Notes: generated from the letters alone by a model not told the origin. A stretch of DNA of 64,000 nucleotides from Anaerolineae bacterium (GCA_019637555.1 JAHBVK010000006.1:62001-126000); one strand, 5' to 3'. Shown: positions 1 through 8,797, numbered from the stretch's first letter. A program made the numbers and translations.

Positions 1-2
1 CC

Positions 3-863
3 GCCAAAGCGGGTCTGAAGAAAGGCGATGTGATCAGCGCCATTGACGGCAAGAAAGTCAGCTCGGCGGATATTGCTGCTAGCGTCGCTGCCCTACAGGT
101 CGGTAACGCAGTGAAGCTGTCGATCACCCGCGACGGCAAAGCGATGGAAATCTCCGTGACGCTGGGCGATATGCCCGTCGATACGCTGTGGATCAATGGC
201 GCGGATGAGACGGTATTCGTCTACCACGCGGGGCAGGATAACTGGGAAGTTCGTAAGCTGGCGGATTCTTCCGCGCTGTATAAGGCAGGACTACGCGCTG
301 ACGACCTGATCGCTACCTTCAACGGCAAGCCTTACACTGCCGAAACACTGGCGACCTATGTCCTGAGCCTGAAAAAGACCGATGAGGTGACCTTAGCTGT
401 TGACCGCATGGGCAAGAAGCAGGACATCAAGGTTACGGCGGAAGCACTTTCGGACATCAGCGCCAACCCGACGATCTTCTATCAAGATGAACTGCAAAGC
501 AGCGCCCAACTGGAAATCCAGTTCCTGCCACTGACCGACACGCTGGCAAAGGATTATGCCACCTCCGTAAAGGAAGGACTGCTGATCGTGAACGCCTCCG
601 CAAACATGCAGAAGGCGGGGATCAAGCTGCTAGATGTGATCACTGGTGTCAACGGTAAGCCATTTACAACTCAATACGCACTCTCTGATGCACTCAAGAG
701 CATCAAGAACGGCGATAAAGTATCACTGGATGTCAACCGCGCCGGTAAGACCATGAAGATCGATGTCACCGTCGCCATGACCGCCAGCGCCGCTTCCGCC
801 AACGGAACATCGCAGCTAGCCGAAATGGCTAACTTACTCAAGGGCTTCGTGCAGCATATGTAA
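3..863 (+). CDS. Multi-PDZ domain protein, 3' part (5' end outside window)
   Basis: The reading frame is open at the left edge, so the true start lies upstream. The visible 286 residues hold three PDZ-like units, each with the AGLKKGDVI...IDGK type motif: residues 1-60 (AKAGLKKGDVISAIDGK), about 88-145 (YKAGLRADDLIATFNGK) and about 181-258 (MQKAGIKLLDVITGVNGK). Tandem PDZ domains usually bind C-termini of misfolded or partner proteins, often at the C-terminal end of DegP/HtrA-type serine proteases. No protease catalytic motif is visible here, so either it lies upstream or this is a stand-alone PDZ scaffold. The gene ends in TAA and is followed by a strong terminator. The family call is firm; the full architecture is unknown. 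Confidence 0.8.
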   Translation, partial: AKAGLKKGDVISAIDGKKVSSADIAASVAALQVGNAVKLSITRDGKAMEISVTLGDMPVDTLWINGADETVFVYHAGQDNWEVRKLADSSALYKAGLRADDLIATFNGKPYTAETLATYVLSLKKTDEVTLAVDRMGKKQDIKVTAEALSDISANPTIFYQDELQSSAQLEIQFLPLTDTLAKDYATSVKEGLLIVNASANMQKAGIKLLDVITGVNGKPFTTQYALSDALKSIKNGDKVSLDVNRAGKTMKIDVTVAMTASAASANGTSQLAEMANLLKGFVQHM

Positions 864-904
864 AACACGACCCTTTACAACCTGCCAAAATCACCCCAAC
901 GCGC

Positions 905-949
905 GGCAGACACTCGGCTCATGCGGATGAACGAGTGTCTGCCTTTTTT
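905..949 (+). terminator. Rho-independent terminator after the PDZ gene
   Basis: A perfect 12-bp stem (ggcagacactcg at 905-916 with cgagtgtctgcc at 932-943) closes a 15-nt loop and is followed by six T. It sits 42 bp after the PDZ stop codon. Confidence 0.92.
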
Positions 950-950
950 A

Positions 951-1068
951 GTGCTGAGTGCTGAGTGCTGGGTGCTGAGTGATAAGGGAACTACAGTGCC
1001 GAAAGTGCCACCAGTGCCTTGAGTCCCGTAGGGACTTCGTTCGTTCAGCACGGCAATTTATTGCCGTG
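951..1068. repeat. Short GTGCTGAGT tandem repeat and two small palindromes
   Basis: Four imperfect copies of the 9-mer gtgctgagt run from 951 to about 981. Next come the palindrome gtcccgtagggac (about 1024-1036) and a hairpin with arms cacggcaa/ttgccgtg (1049-1056 and 1061-1068). The space lies between two converging genes. The hairpin could end the minus-strand transcript, but there is no clear T-run. A related gtgctgagt string occurs after the second DUF2298 gene near 43190. Confidence 0.5.
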
Positions 1069-1098
1069 ACTAGAGGGCGGACTAGAGGTGTCGGGGAG

Positions 1099-3453
1099 TT
1101 AAGGCGTGGAGGCGTATTGCAGCGTCAGCGGCAGGATCACCGCGCCGTGTGTGCTGCGCCCTAGTTCGTCGGTAGCGTCCAGCAGTTCCAGATCATCATC
1201 GGCGCAGGGCAGAAGCTGATTCAAGCTGCACGCCCCCAGCCGCAAGCGCAGCGTATATTGTCCTGCTGACAGCGCGGTGGGAAGTTGCAGCGTAAACTCG
1301 TCGCGCACGAATTGATTGACCACCCAGCGCAGCGCAGGAATGCCACCGGGATGACGATGCGCCGCCGCCGCCACGATCCGACCAGCGGCATCGGTCAGCA
1401 GCAACTGCGACTGGTATGAACCCACGATAGGACGGGAGGCACCCCAATACGCGGTCAGGGTAAAACTGCCGCCCGCCCGCAGCGTCGCATCGGGGAGGTT
1501 GTAGCCAAGCAGATCGACGCCGCCTTGCCAGAAGCGCCGGAACGGGGTGATGCGCTGCTGCGTTTGCGTGGTGCTGATCAACGCTGGCTCACTGCGAATC
1601 CATGCCGTCAACCCGATCCAAGCGATCAGTACTACTGCCACCACCAGCGCATCTTCGGAGCGCAGCGACAGCCGCAGTGGTTTGACCTGCCAGCGCGGAC
1701 GACGGCGGATCAGCAAGATGGTGGCTACCACGCCCGCGAAGGTCAACGCCCAAGCGGCATCCCGCGCACCAGTAGCACCGAGCGAGACTTCCACGTTGCC
1801 ACGATCAGCGGGCAGGCTGAGGCGCAAAAATCCTTCGGGACTGATGCTGGTGGCGAGTGGTCTGCCGTCAAAGGTGGCATTCCAGCCCGCCCAATTCAAC
1901 AGTCCGAGGGTCACGGTCACCGCACGTTCGCTAACCAGTGTGAAGCGGCTTTGCGTCGGTCCTTGTACTACCGTATCCAGCCGCGTTTCGCCGGAGAGCG
2001 ATCCACGTAGCACCCGCGTAAACGTGCCCTCCTGCAAATCCTGTAATAGACGCGGCGGCGCAGCGGGCAGTTCCTGCATGCTGGCTGGCAGCAGAATGCC
2101 ATCGCGCAGGGTGCCGCTGTGATAGCCCGGCAGTTCGTCGCTGATCATGGTCTGCACCGTTGGTGGGTTTTGAGCTGTCCATGGCGGCGGGTAGGCGGCT
2201 GGTAGTGCCGTCAGCAGTGGGAAGAGGCACGCCCCCACCGTCCCCGCGATGCGCCAGCGCAAATCATCCTCCTGCTGCAACCAGCGTCCGATCTGGGCGC
2301 TCACCAAGCAGAAACAGACCAGCGCGATCAGCAGCGCGTGATATGGCTGGATCGCCATGAAGACCGTGGGCGGAGCGTAAAACAGCGGTGAGAATGTCTG
2401 CGACGCGGTGCCAACTAGCAGTAAGCCCAGTACCATCAAGACCGCCAGCGAGCTGCGATCCGGCGGCTTCTGCAACGCCAGTACTGCCGCGATGCCGCCG
2501 AGGGTCAGCAGCCATGCACTCAAACCGATGGATCGGCTGGGCGCGGGATTTAGCAGTGCCTTTTCATAGCCGGGCATGGTGGCAAATGCTTCGGTGATCG
2601 GCACCGCGCCGGAAAGTGTGTTCGGGGTAGCGCTGATCCAGTTGATGGTGCTACGTTCCAGCAGCGCGGGCAACCAGAAGAACGCCGCCAGCAAAAACGC
2701 CGCGATCAGGATGCTGCTGGCACGACGGCGCAAACGGGGACTACCTGCTATAGTGGTTACGCACCATAACAGCAGCGGTGCGCTGATCGTGACGAGGCGC
2801 GCATCGGTCAACAGGTAAGCACTGCTGATCGCGATAGCCAGCAAGACACTCAGAGAGCGATTGTCGTAGCGCAGACGATCCAGCGACCACAAGGTCAGCG
2901 GCAGCAGCGCCAGCGCCAGCAGTAATGCCAGATCGCCCGTGCTGTAGGGCAGCGTCAGCGCCAACGGCGGGCTGTACAGATACATCACCGCCGCAATAAT
3001 CCCCGCCAAGCTGCCCCATCTGCCACGCACGAACAAATACATGCCGACGCCCGCCGCCAGTAGAGATAGCACCATCATCACGCGCACGCTCACCAGTGGA
3101 TTGACATCCGTGATGGCTTGATGCAGTCCTGACAGATAGTGCGGCAGTGGCGCGAGGAAATTGAACAGCGGCGATCCATAAGTGTAGTGGAAATCCGCCG
3201 CCCAACGGGAATAGAGAACGCCCGCCCGCATTTCTTCCGCCGTCTCCAGCGAACGGTAGGCGTACATCAGCGCTTCGTTGTCCTGCGGCAGCCCTGCCCG
3301 CGTGAACAAGGGGATAGCGCTGACGATGGCAAAGGCGAGTACCAGCAGCAATCCCCAATCGCTGTGCCGCTGGCGCGGACGCATCCACGACGGAAGATCA
3401 TCAAGCGTCAGTTCGTCGGGCGTCAGGGCGGGCAGTTCAGGGTTCGTGCTCAT
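1099..3453 (-). CDS. Large multi-pass membrane protein, PTPS-related / GT39-like
   Basis: This 784-residue protein has a short acidic N-terminus and then about a dozen hydrophobic segments from residue 30 to about 420. A motif region near residues 55-110 (RAGLPQDNEALMYAY, YTYGSPLFNFLAPLPHYLS) resembles the '6-pyruvoyl-tetrahydropterin synthase related' membrane family (PF10131) and, more distantly, GT-C glycosyltransferases. A soluble stretch follows (about 440-600), then two more membrane segments. A C-terminal beta-rich domain (about 650-784) looks like an extracytoplasmic Ig-like fold. A role in moving lipid-linked sugars at the membrane is inferred from family resemblance only. The start codon overlaps the stop of the 98-residue gene by four bases (ATGA), so the two are translationally coupled. 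Confidence 0.7.
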   Translation of the reverse strand: MSTNPELPALTPDELTLDDLPSWMRPRQRHSDWGLLLVLAFAIVSAIPLFTRAGLPQDNEALMYAYRSLETAEEMRAGVLYSRWAADFHYTYGSPLFNFLAPLPHYLSGLHQAITDVNPLVSVRVMMVLSLLAAGVGMYLFVRGRWGSLAGIIAAVMYLYSPPLALTLPYSTGDLALLLALALLPLTLWSLDRLRYDNRSLSVLLAIAISSAYLLTDARLVTISAPLLLWCVTTIAGSPRLRRRASSILIAAFLLAAFFWLPALLERSTINWISATPNTLSGAVPITEAFATMPGYEKALLNPAPSRSIGLSAWLLTLGGIAAVLALQKPPDRSSLAVLMVLGLLLVGTASQTFSPLFYAPPTVFMAIQPYHALLIALVCFCLVSAQIGRWLQQEDDLRWRIAGTVGACLFPLLTALPAAYPPPWTAQNPPTVQTMISDELPGYHSGTLRDGILLPASMQELPAAPPRLLQDLQEGTFTRVLRGSLSGETRLDTVVQGPTQSRFTLVSERAVTVTLGLLNWAGWNATFDGRPLATSISPEGFLRLSLPADRGNVEVSLGATGARDAAWALTFAGVVATILLIRRRPRWQVKPLRLSLRSEDALVVAVVLIAWIGLTAWIRSEPALISTTQTQQRITPFRRFWQGGVDLLGYNLPDATLRAGGSFTLTAYWGASRPIVGSYQSQLLLTDAAGRIVAAAAHRHPGGIPALRWVVNQFVRDEFTLQLPTALSAGQYTLRLRLGACSLNQLLPCADDDLELLDATDELGRSTHGAVILPLTLQYASTP

Positions 3454-3746
3454 AGCTTCAAGTATACTCGCGCCGCCGAAACCAGACCTCCCGGCGTAAT
3501 GATCTGCGCTTCCTGTACTTGCTCGCCAGCCAGCCGGAATAGGCTGTACACGTTCGGCTTAAACCAGCCAACCCAGCAGTCTTGATCGCCGTAACTGAGG
3601 CGCAGCAGCGCTCCCTGCACCTCGAACCTGACGGTGTCCGGTAAGCCCTCTCGCAAGGCTGCTAGCGCTGCCAGCATATCTCTTGCCAGCACCCCGTAGC
3701 GGGGATCATTCACGCTCGACTCAAAGGAATCTGAAAGAGACATCAT
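3450..3746 (-). CDS. Hypothetical 98-residue protein, coupled to the membrane protein gene
   Basis: A small soluble protein with no recognised family. The first half is helical (LARDMLAALAALREGL). The second half has alternating beta-type segments with Trp, Cys and Tyr (DQDCWVGWFKPNVYSLF). No signal peptide or membrane segment is seen. Its TGA overlaps the ATG of the downstream 784-residue membrane protein, which implies co-expression. It may be a cytoplasmic partner, but that is inference. An internal Met at residue 2 is an alternative start. Confidence 0.6.
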   Translation of the reverse strand: MMSLSDSFESSVNDPRYGVLARDMLAALAALREGLPDTVRFEVQGALLRLSYGDQDCWVGWFKPNVYSLFRLAGEQVQEAQIITPGGLVSAARVYLKL

Positions 3747-3852
3747 CGTTTAGTCATTTGTGACGGTAACTCAATTAGAATACGAGTGTTTCATCAAAAG
3801 ACGAAACAATTTGATTCTAGGTTATCAGCCAAATCGATAGAAGAACGCAGCA

Positions 3853-3866
3853 ACATCAATTGATGT
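3853..3866. promoter_or_regulatory. Perfect 14-bp palindrome, candidate operator
   Basis: The palindrome acatcaattgatgt sits in the 229-bp space between the divergent 98-residue gene and the AI-2E family gene, about 110 bp before the latter's start. The symmetry and divergent setting suit a dimeric regulator site. No convincing -35/-10 pair could be assigned. Confidence 0.3.
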
Positions 3867-3975
3867 AAAATAGTATTGTTGGCGGATGCATCAGTCGAGT
3901 AAGCGTGCTGGATCGGTAAGAAGGCATGAGTCCACGTAGGACAAGTTAAGTAGAGGCACAGGGTTAAGTAAGCAT

Positions 3976-5196
3976 ATGCAAGAGACGGTTAAAACCACGA
4001 ATGGTCAAATCGCGCGGTGGGTGCTGATCACTCTGATCGCGCTGCTCGTCTTCGCTGCCGTCTGGCTGATCCGCGATATCGTCATGCTGACGTTGACAGC
4101 GGTGATCTTCGCCATTCTGATCAACGCGCCAATGCGATTTTTCGTGCGGTTGGGTGTCAACCGCCCTGTATCGTTGATCCTCACCATAATCCTGATCATC
4201 GCTCTCATCGGCTTGTTGATCACGGTAGTGCTGCCGCCATTGCTGGAACAGGTTGCCACGCTGGTGCGAGATACCATTCCTAATGCCATCACCCGCCTAC
4301 AGAATGAGATCAATGCCGAGGATCTAGCGAACCGCTTTACCTTCCTCAAAGGGTGGATTGATCAGGATAACTTCAATCTGCAATCCACGCTGCAGGAGTT
4401 CTCGACGCAGTTCGTGGAACGCATCGCCGCGCTGCCGGGGCAGATATTCCCCTTCGTGGGCAGCGTTTTTTCCAGCATCCTGAGCATCTTGATCGTGCTC
4501 TTTCTGGCGCTCTACTTCAGCGCCGAACCGCATGTTCACACCGAAGGATTGATCCGTCTTGTCCCTCTGAGCTACCGCGATCGCGCACGGGACATCATGG
4601 CGAAGCTGTATATCTCACTCAAGGAGTACCTGAAGGCACAGCTTCTGCTGATGCTGATGATCGGCGTTAGCACGGGCATCGCGCTGGCGCTGATGGGGGT
4701 ACCACTCTCTACCGCGCTGGGGACGATCACGGGTGTGTTCTCCTTCGTGCCGAACTTCGGTCCACTGGTAGCCATCGTGCCTATTCTGGCGGTAGCGATC
4801 ATCAATACGCCAGATAAAATCCTGCTGATCATCGTGGTCTACTACATCTTGCAGTTCATCCAGAGCCAGATCGTCACCCCACTGCTGTTGGGGCAGGGCG
4901 TCAATATGCCTCCTGCATTGATCCTGCTGGCGCAGATCATCGCAGGAATTTTCTTCGGCTTTATGGGCTTACTGCTCGCCGTGCCACTGGCAGCGATCTT
5001 CATGATCTTGATCCGCGAAGTCTATGTGCGCGACGTTCTGGGCGATACCAGCGTAGATGCGGCAGAGGTAACTGCTCCTCGATTCCGCGCTACCGTGGCT
5101 GCCTCGCTGGCATCACGGGGGCGAACGAAAGCGGGGCTACCATCAGCAACGCCACAGCCACAACCTGAAGGCGGCGATGCGGGCACACGGCAGTAA
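3976..5196 (+). CDS. AI-2E family transporter (YdiK/PerM-like)
   Basis: A 406-residue multi-pass protein with the layout of the AI-2E exporter/PerM family (PF01594). Two or three N-terminal membrane segments occupy residues 15-95. An amphipathic extracytoplasmic region follows at about 95-160 (TLVRDTIPNAITRLQNEI), and then paired hydrophobic segments to about 350. The family signature region around GVFSFVPNFGPLVAIVPI and the later MPPALILLAQIIAGIFFG is well preserved. The last 50 residues are a Pro/Ala/Arg-rich tail. Members have been linked to autoinducer-2 export and to ion/proton transport; the substrate cannot be read from sequence. The neighbouring genes give no functional hint. Confidence 0.88.
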   Translation: MQETVKTTNGQIARWVLITLIALLVFAAVWLIRDIVMLTLTAVIFAILINAPMRFFVRLGVNRPVSLILTIILIIALIGLLITVVLPPLLEQVATLVRDTIPNAITRLQNEINAEDLANRFTFLKGWIDQDNFNLQSTLQEFSTQFVERIAALPGQIFPFVGSVFSSILSILIVLFLALYFSAEPHVHTEGLIRLVPLSYRDRARDIMAKLYISLKEYLKAQLLLMLMIGVSTGIALALMGVPLSTALGTITGVFSFVPNFGPLVAIVPILAVAIINTPDKILLIIVVYYILQFIQSQIVTPLLLGQGVNMPPALILLAQIIAGIFFGFMGLLLAVPLAAIFMILIREVYVRDVLGDTSVDAAEVTAPRFRATVAASLASRGRTKAGLPSATPQPQPEGGDAGTRQ

Positions 5197-5245
5197 CACC
5201 ACGCGCGCCGGAGCGACGCTACGATCCGGTAGGTAAGCAGCACGT

Positions 5246-5316
5246 ATTAGCCTGTACTTTTCTGCTCATCCTCTAGCGCAAAATGGAGCAAGAGTAGAAA
5301 GTCGGGCTAATTTTTT
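5246..5316 (+). terminator. Probable terminator after the AI-2E family gene
   Basis: Outer arms attagcc (5246-5252) and ggctaat (5304-5310) enclose a partly paired stem that includes acttt/aaagt. Six T follow directly at 5311-5316. The element lies between converging genes and has the polarity to end the plus-strand gene. Confidence 0.6.
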
Positions 5317-5343
5317 GCTGATTTCGTTTATTTGTGTGAATGG

Positions 5344-5814
5344 CTAGTAGTAGACGTAGAAATCGACATCACCGACACTGATCAGGTCGCCCGGAATGAG
5401 CGCTTTGGAACCATTTTCGGGTAGGCGAGTACCGTTGACCCACGTACCGTTGCGGCTTTGCAGATCGCGCACCCGTAACGTGCCATCTTTGAAGTAGAGC
5501 GCGGCATGACGGCGCGAGATCGTTTGCGAGTAGTGGCTGTAACTCGTCAGATCGATCATGGCGTAATTGGTTTCCGGCGTGCGTCTGCCGAGCAAGACAT
5601 ACTGATCAACTTCGGCGAAGATGGTCTCGCCCACCGTCGTGATCATCAGCGCGATCTCGGAGGGACGCAAGAGCTGCAGCGGCGCACCCGGCGCCGATCC
5701 GGCGGCTGGCAGATCGGGGCGTGATGACAGCGGCGCCGTTGGCAGCGCTTTGCCGCACTTACCGCAGACGGAAACATTGTTGGGGAGCAGTTCACCGCAA
5801 TTAGGACAGTTCAT
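5344..5814 (-). CDS. Zinc-ribbon FHA domain protein (copy A)
   Basis: A 156-residue protein. A short zinc ribbon with Cys 3, 6, 17 and 20 (CPNCGELL...CGKCGK) is joined by a Pro/Ala-rich linker to a forkhead-associated domain at about 73-154. The FHA core motifs are present: LGRRTPE, SRRHA (100-104) and SRNGTWVNG. FHA domains bind phosphothreonine, so this protein probably reads out Ser/Thr kinase signalling; zinc-ribbon FHA proteins are common in Chloroflexota. The ATG at 5814 was preferred over a TTG at 5832 because the zinc ribbon starts immediately and GAGG lies 12 nt upstream. A paralogue lies next to it on the same strand. Confidence 0.88.
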   Translation of the reverse strand: MNCPNCGELLPNNVSVCGKCGKALPTAPLSSRPDLPAAGSAPGAPLQLLRPSEIALMITTVGETIFAEVDQYVLLGRRTPETNYAMIDLTSYSHYSQTISRRHAALYFKDGTLRVRDLQSRNGTWVNGTRLPENGSKALIPGDLISVGDVDFYVYY

Positions 5815-6007
5815 CGCTCTTACACGCCTCAATTAGGGCGGAAACCAGCACCGTGTAGCCTTGCAATTTGCCACCAATTCTACAATATAGTTTACGACAT
5901 TTCTTGCTGTGGAACAAGCAACTTCCGGCAAATTCACTGCAGGAATTGATGTGGCAGACGATTATTTGTTTAGTCGTCAGTACTAGCCGCAAATGGGTTG
6001 CAGCTAA

Positions 6008-6502
6008 TCACACATAGTAAAGGTGGATACTGAAGCGCCCCAACATCACCACCATGCCGGAGATCAAACGCATGATCTGGTCGCCTTCCAGCCGTTCGCC
6101 GTTGATGTACGTACCGTTGGTGCTGCCCACATCGCGGATACATAGGACGCCATGCTCATCGAAAAATACCTGCGCGTGCCGCCGTGATACTCCTAAGGCA
6201 ATACCGCCGTATGAAGTAAGATCAAAGACTTCCAACAACGAGGTATTGGCTAACCTTCTACCCAGTGTGACGGGCTGCGCCAGCGATAGAACCACTGTCT
6301 CGCCCGTACCGAGGATGGTCATGGCGATCTCGGTCTGATCGAGTTGTGGCGGAGTCGGCGGCGGAAATGGGGTGGTAGATGGTGAAATATCACCGTTGAA
6401 CGGACGCGCGTCGTAAGTCGATTCGTCGATCAGCAAATTGCCGCAATTCGGGCAAATGGTCATCCCACTTGGCACATGCAATCCGCATCGACTACAAATC
6501 AT
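6008..6502 (-). CDS. Zinc-ribbon FHA domain protein (copy B)
   Basis: A 164-residue paralogue of the next gene. The zinc ribbon has Cys 3, 6, 17 and 20, the linker is Pro-rich (PFPPPTPP), and the FHA domain spans about 78-160 with GRR (81-83), SRRHA (106-110) and STNGTYINGE. Both paralogues share an unusual DLTSY segment just before SRRHA, which marks them as a duplication. The 190-bp gap between them could hold a separate promoter. The ligand is presumably a phosphothreonine peptide; no kinase gene is visible nearby. Confidence 0.88.
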   Translation of the reverse strand: MICSRCGLHVPSGMTICPNCGNLLIDESTYDARPFNGDISPSTTPFPPPTPPQLDQTEIAMTILGTGETVVLSLAQPVTLGRRLANTSLLEVFDLTSYGGIALGVSRRHAQVFFDEHGVLCIRDVGSTNGTYINGERLEGDQIMRLISGMVVMLGRFSIHLYYV

Positions 6503-7033
6503 AACAGGCGTTCCCTTGAATTTAATGGAAAGCGGTTGCAGCCTGCGCTACTCAGAACGTGAATTCATAAAACCTACTGTTAAGAGTATCATTGGGAATA
6601 GCAAAAACGTCAATTCGCAGGTTCATCGCAATTTACTGGTTCATAACGCCAAGTATCGGCTCTAGCACAGGCTACCAGACAGCTCAGAACAGGCGTTCTT
6701 GACCGTCCAGATGGCACCGAGTACACTTGCGATTGGGCAATCTTCCAACGCAGTAACATAAGCATCAGGTTGAAGCAGAGATTAGATATGAAGCCGAATC
6801 GGCGATCAAGGCTCTGACGCTGCGATTGATCGAGACTGAGACTGATCTTAAATATCGCCAGAAATATTCCGGCGTCTGGAAGACTAAAGGCAGTAAATCC
6901 TAAGGCGATGGTGGCACCAGTCGCTGTCGTTTTTATACAAGATGCGCTCCTATTGCTCTGCTATCATGCAGCTATTGTGTACAGCACAGGAGCTAGAAAT
7001 TAGGCACCATTGGCATTGTGGAGGAGAAATCTC
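6503..7033. other. 531-bp intergenic space with a possible coding remnant
   Basis: No complete gene is seen. From about 6756 to 6902 one plus-strand frame reads as a charged helical tail (QVEAEIRYEAESAIKAL ... ending in TAA) directly after an upstream stop and without a start codon, so it may be the tail of a lost gene. The rest is featureless apart from the GAGGAG ribosome binding site of the next gene at 7021-7026. Confidence 0.35.
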
Positions 7034-7840
7034 ATGCCGAATTTCATTTGCCAAACCTGTGGAGTGCAGTACGCGGAAACGGAAACGCCACCCGCGCACT
7101 GCCTGATCTGCGAAGATGATCGCCAGTATATTGCACCTGCGGGACAAAAGTGGACGACGCTTGACGAACTGCGGGAGAACCATCACAACGAGACGCGCGC
7201 CGTCGAACCGAACCTGATCGGTATCTCCACCACGCCGACGTTCGCCATCGGTCAGCGCCCGCTGCTGATCCAGTCGCCCAATGGCAACATCTTGTGGGAC
7301 TGTATCTCGGTGATCGATGATATGACGGTGGCGGCGCTGAACAATCTCGGCGGTGTTTCGGCAATTGCTATCTCGCATCCGCATTTCTACGACTCGATGA
7401 TCGAATGGAGCGAAGCCTTCGGTGATGCGCCGATCTACCTGCACCACGACAACAAAGAGTGGGTGATGCGTCCTGATCGGCGGATCGTCTACTGGGATCT
7501 GGAGACGCACTCACTGCTGCCCGACGTCACACTGATCCGCTGTGGCGGGCATTTCCCCGGCTCGACGGTACTGCACTGGGCATCCGGCGCGGAAGGTAAA
7601 GGCGTGTTGATGACGGGCGATACGATCATGGTGGTGGCGGACACGCGGTGGGTCACCTTCATGTACAGCTACCCCAACACGATCCCGCTGAACCGCAAAG
7701 CAGTCGAACGCATTGTGGCGGCGGTGGAACCGTTCGAGTTTGATCGGCTGTACAGCGGTTGGTGGGAGAAGGTGGTTAAATCTGACGCGAAGAACGCGGT
7801 CAAACGTTCAGCGGAGCGCTACGTCCGCGCCATCGAGTGA
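7034..7840 (+). CDS. MBL-fold metallo-hydrolase with N-terminal zinc ribbon
   Basis: A 268-residue cytoplasmic protein. A rubredoxin-like or zinc-ribbon knuckle has Cys 6, 9, 23 and 26 (CQTCG...CLIC). A metallo-beta-lactamase fold follows, with SHPHFYD (His115, His117, Asp120), GGHFPGS (His173) and TGDT (Asp196) as metal ligands. The first motif departs from the usual HxHxDH. Reaction and substrate are unknown. The ATG at 7034 was chosen over an in-frame start 24 bp upstream because GAGGAG sits 7 bases before it and the CxxC knuckle follows at once. A DUF1905 gene starts 28 bp after its stop, so the two probably form an operon. Confidence 0.88.
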   Translation: MPNFICQTCGVQYAETETPPAHCLICEDDRQYIAPAGQKWTTLDELRENHHNETRAVEPNLIGISTTPTFAIGQRPLLIQSPNGNILWDCISVIDDMTVAALNNLGGVSAIAISHPHFYDSMIEWSEAFGDAPIYLHHDNKEWVMRPDRRIVYWDLETHSLLPDVTLIRCGGHFPGSTVLHWASGAEGKGVLMTGDTIMVVADTRWVTFMYSYPNTIPLNRKAVERIVAAVEPFEFDRLYSGWWEKVVKSDAKNAVKRSAERYVRAIE

Positions 7841-7868
7841 ACAGCGAACAGACATCAAGGAGTAATCG

Positions 7869-8318
7869 ATGAAAGCAACCTTCACGACGACCATCCTGAA
7901 AGATGCGGAGATCAACGCCACAGGCATCAACGTGCCGCCGGAGATCATCAAGCAGTTTGGTAAGGGCAAGAAACCGCCTGTCAAGGTGACGATCAACGGC
8001 TTCACGTATCGCAGTACCGTGGCGGCTTACGGCGACGTGTTCATGCTGCCGCTAAGTCAGGAACGGCGCGCGGCGGCAGGGATCACGCCGGGGGATACGG
8101 TTGAGGTTACGCTGGAACTCGATGAAGAACCGCGCACCGTCGAAGTACCCGACGATCTGGCGGCGGCGCTGGAGGCGAAAGCGGGCGCGCGGGCAGCCTT
8201 CGACAAGCTAGCTTATTCGGCGCGGAAGGAATTCGTGCGCCAAGTAACCGAAGCGAAGGCGCAAGAGACGCGCGAACGGCGGATCGCTGGTATCGTCGCC
8301 AAGATGGGTGGGGAGTAG
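7869..8318 (+). CDS. DUF1905 / YdeI (OmdA-type) protein
   Basis: A 149-residue soluble protein. The first 85 residues match the DUF1905 beta-barrel pattern (VPPEIIKQFGKGKKPPVKV, SQERRAAAGITPGDTVEV). The C-terminal 60 residues have the helical YdeI/OmpD-associated pattern (LAALEA...AFDKLAYSARKEFVR). This two-domain layout is widespread; some relatives are annotated as bacteriocin-protection proteins, but the mechanism is unclear. It follows the MBL gene closely on the same strand. Confidence 0.85.
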   Translation: MKATFTTTILKDAEINATGINVPPEIIKQFGKGKKPPVKVTINGFTYRSTVAAYGDVFMLPLSQERRAAAGITPGDTVEVTLELDEEPRTVEVPDDLAAALEAKAGARAAFDKLAYSARKEFVRQVTEAKAQETRERRIAGIVAKMGGE

Positions 8319-8449
8319 ATCGAATCTCACTAGCGACGGCTATTTCGCTTTGATGGCGGTTGGAGGTTAATAGCGTAACGATCAGCGGTGAGGCACATAC
8401 GAACACCGGACAAGCCTTTTAGCTTCGGGTATACCGTGAGGATAACACT

Positions 8450-8797
8450 ATGAATCAGCAAGTGACCGAGTACATTGATAAGATCACGCAAGATTGGCAG
8501 TTACCAATTGCCAAGCGGCTGCGCGAGATTGTGCATCAGAGCGTGCCGGGGATTGAGGAACGCCTGCAATACAGCAAGCCTCATTATCTGAAGAACGGCA
8601 AGTATGCCGCGGTGATCGGTACAGCTAAAGGTTGGGTCAGTTTCACGATTTTCAACGCTGCCGAGTTAAACCCACCCGCAGGTTTATTCGAGGAGTCGGA
8701 AGTACAGGAACGCCGCACGGTCAAAATCCGCAAGGATCAACAGGTCGATTACGATCTGCTAGCTAAACTGCTCAAGCAAGCAGCCGAGTCGCTCTAG
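8450..8797 (+). CDS. DUF1801 domain protein
   Basis: A 115-residue protein of the DUF1801 (YdhG-like) family. The pattern is an N-terminal helix (VTEYIDKI), a helical segment (AKRLREIVHQSVPGIEERL), then KPHYLKNGKYAAVIGTAKGWVSF and a final helix. The family is related in fold and genome context to YdeI proteins, matching its place 131 bp after the DUF1905 gene. Cellular role unknown. A palindromic repeat follows the gene and may end the transcript. Confidence 0.8.
   Translation: MNQQVTEYIDKITQDWQLPIAKRLREIVHQSVPGIEERLQYSKPHYLKNGKYAAVIGTAKGWVSFTIFNAAELNPPAGLFEESEVQERRTVKIRKDQQVDYDLLAKLLKQAAESL

Noticed and set aside
1525-3388. Long open frames on the plus strand and other minus frames opposite the 784-residue gene
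   Set aside because: They mirror the codon structure of the large membrane-protein gene, have low-complexity Arg/Ala/Ser composition and no recognisable domains.
6756-6902. A charged plus-strand coding tail in the gap before the MBL gene
   Set aside because: There is no start codon and an in-frame stop lies immediately upstream; kept only as a possible remnant in the intergenic entry.
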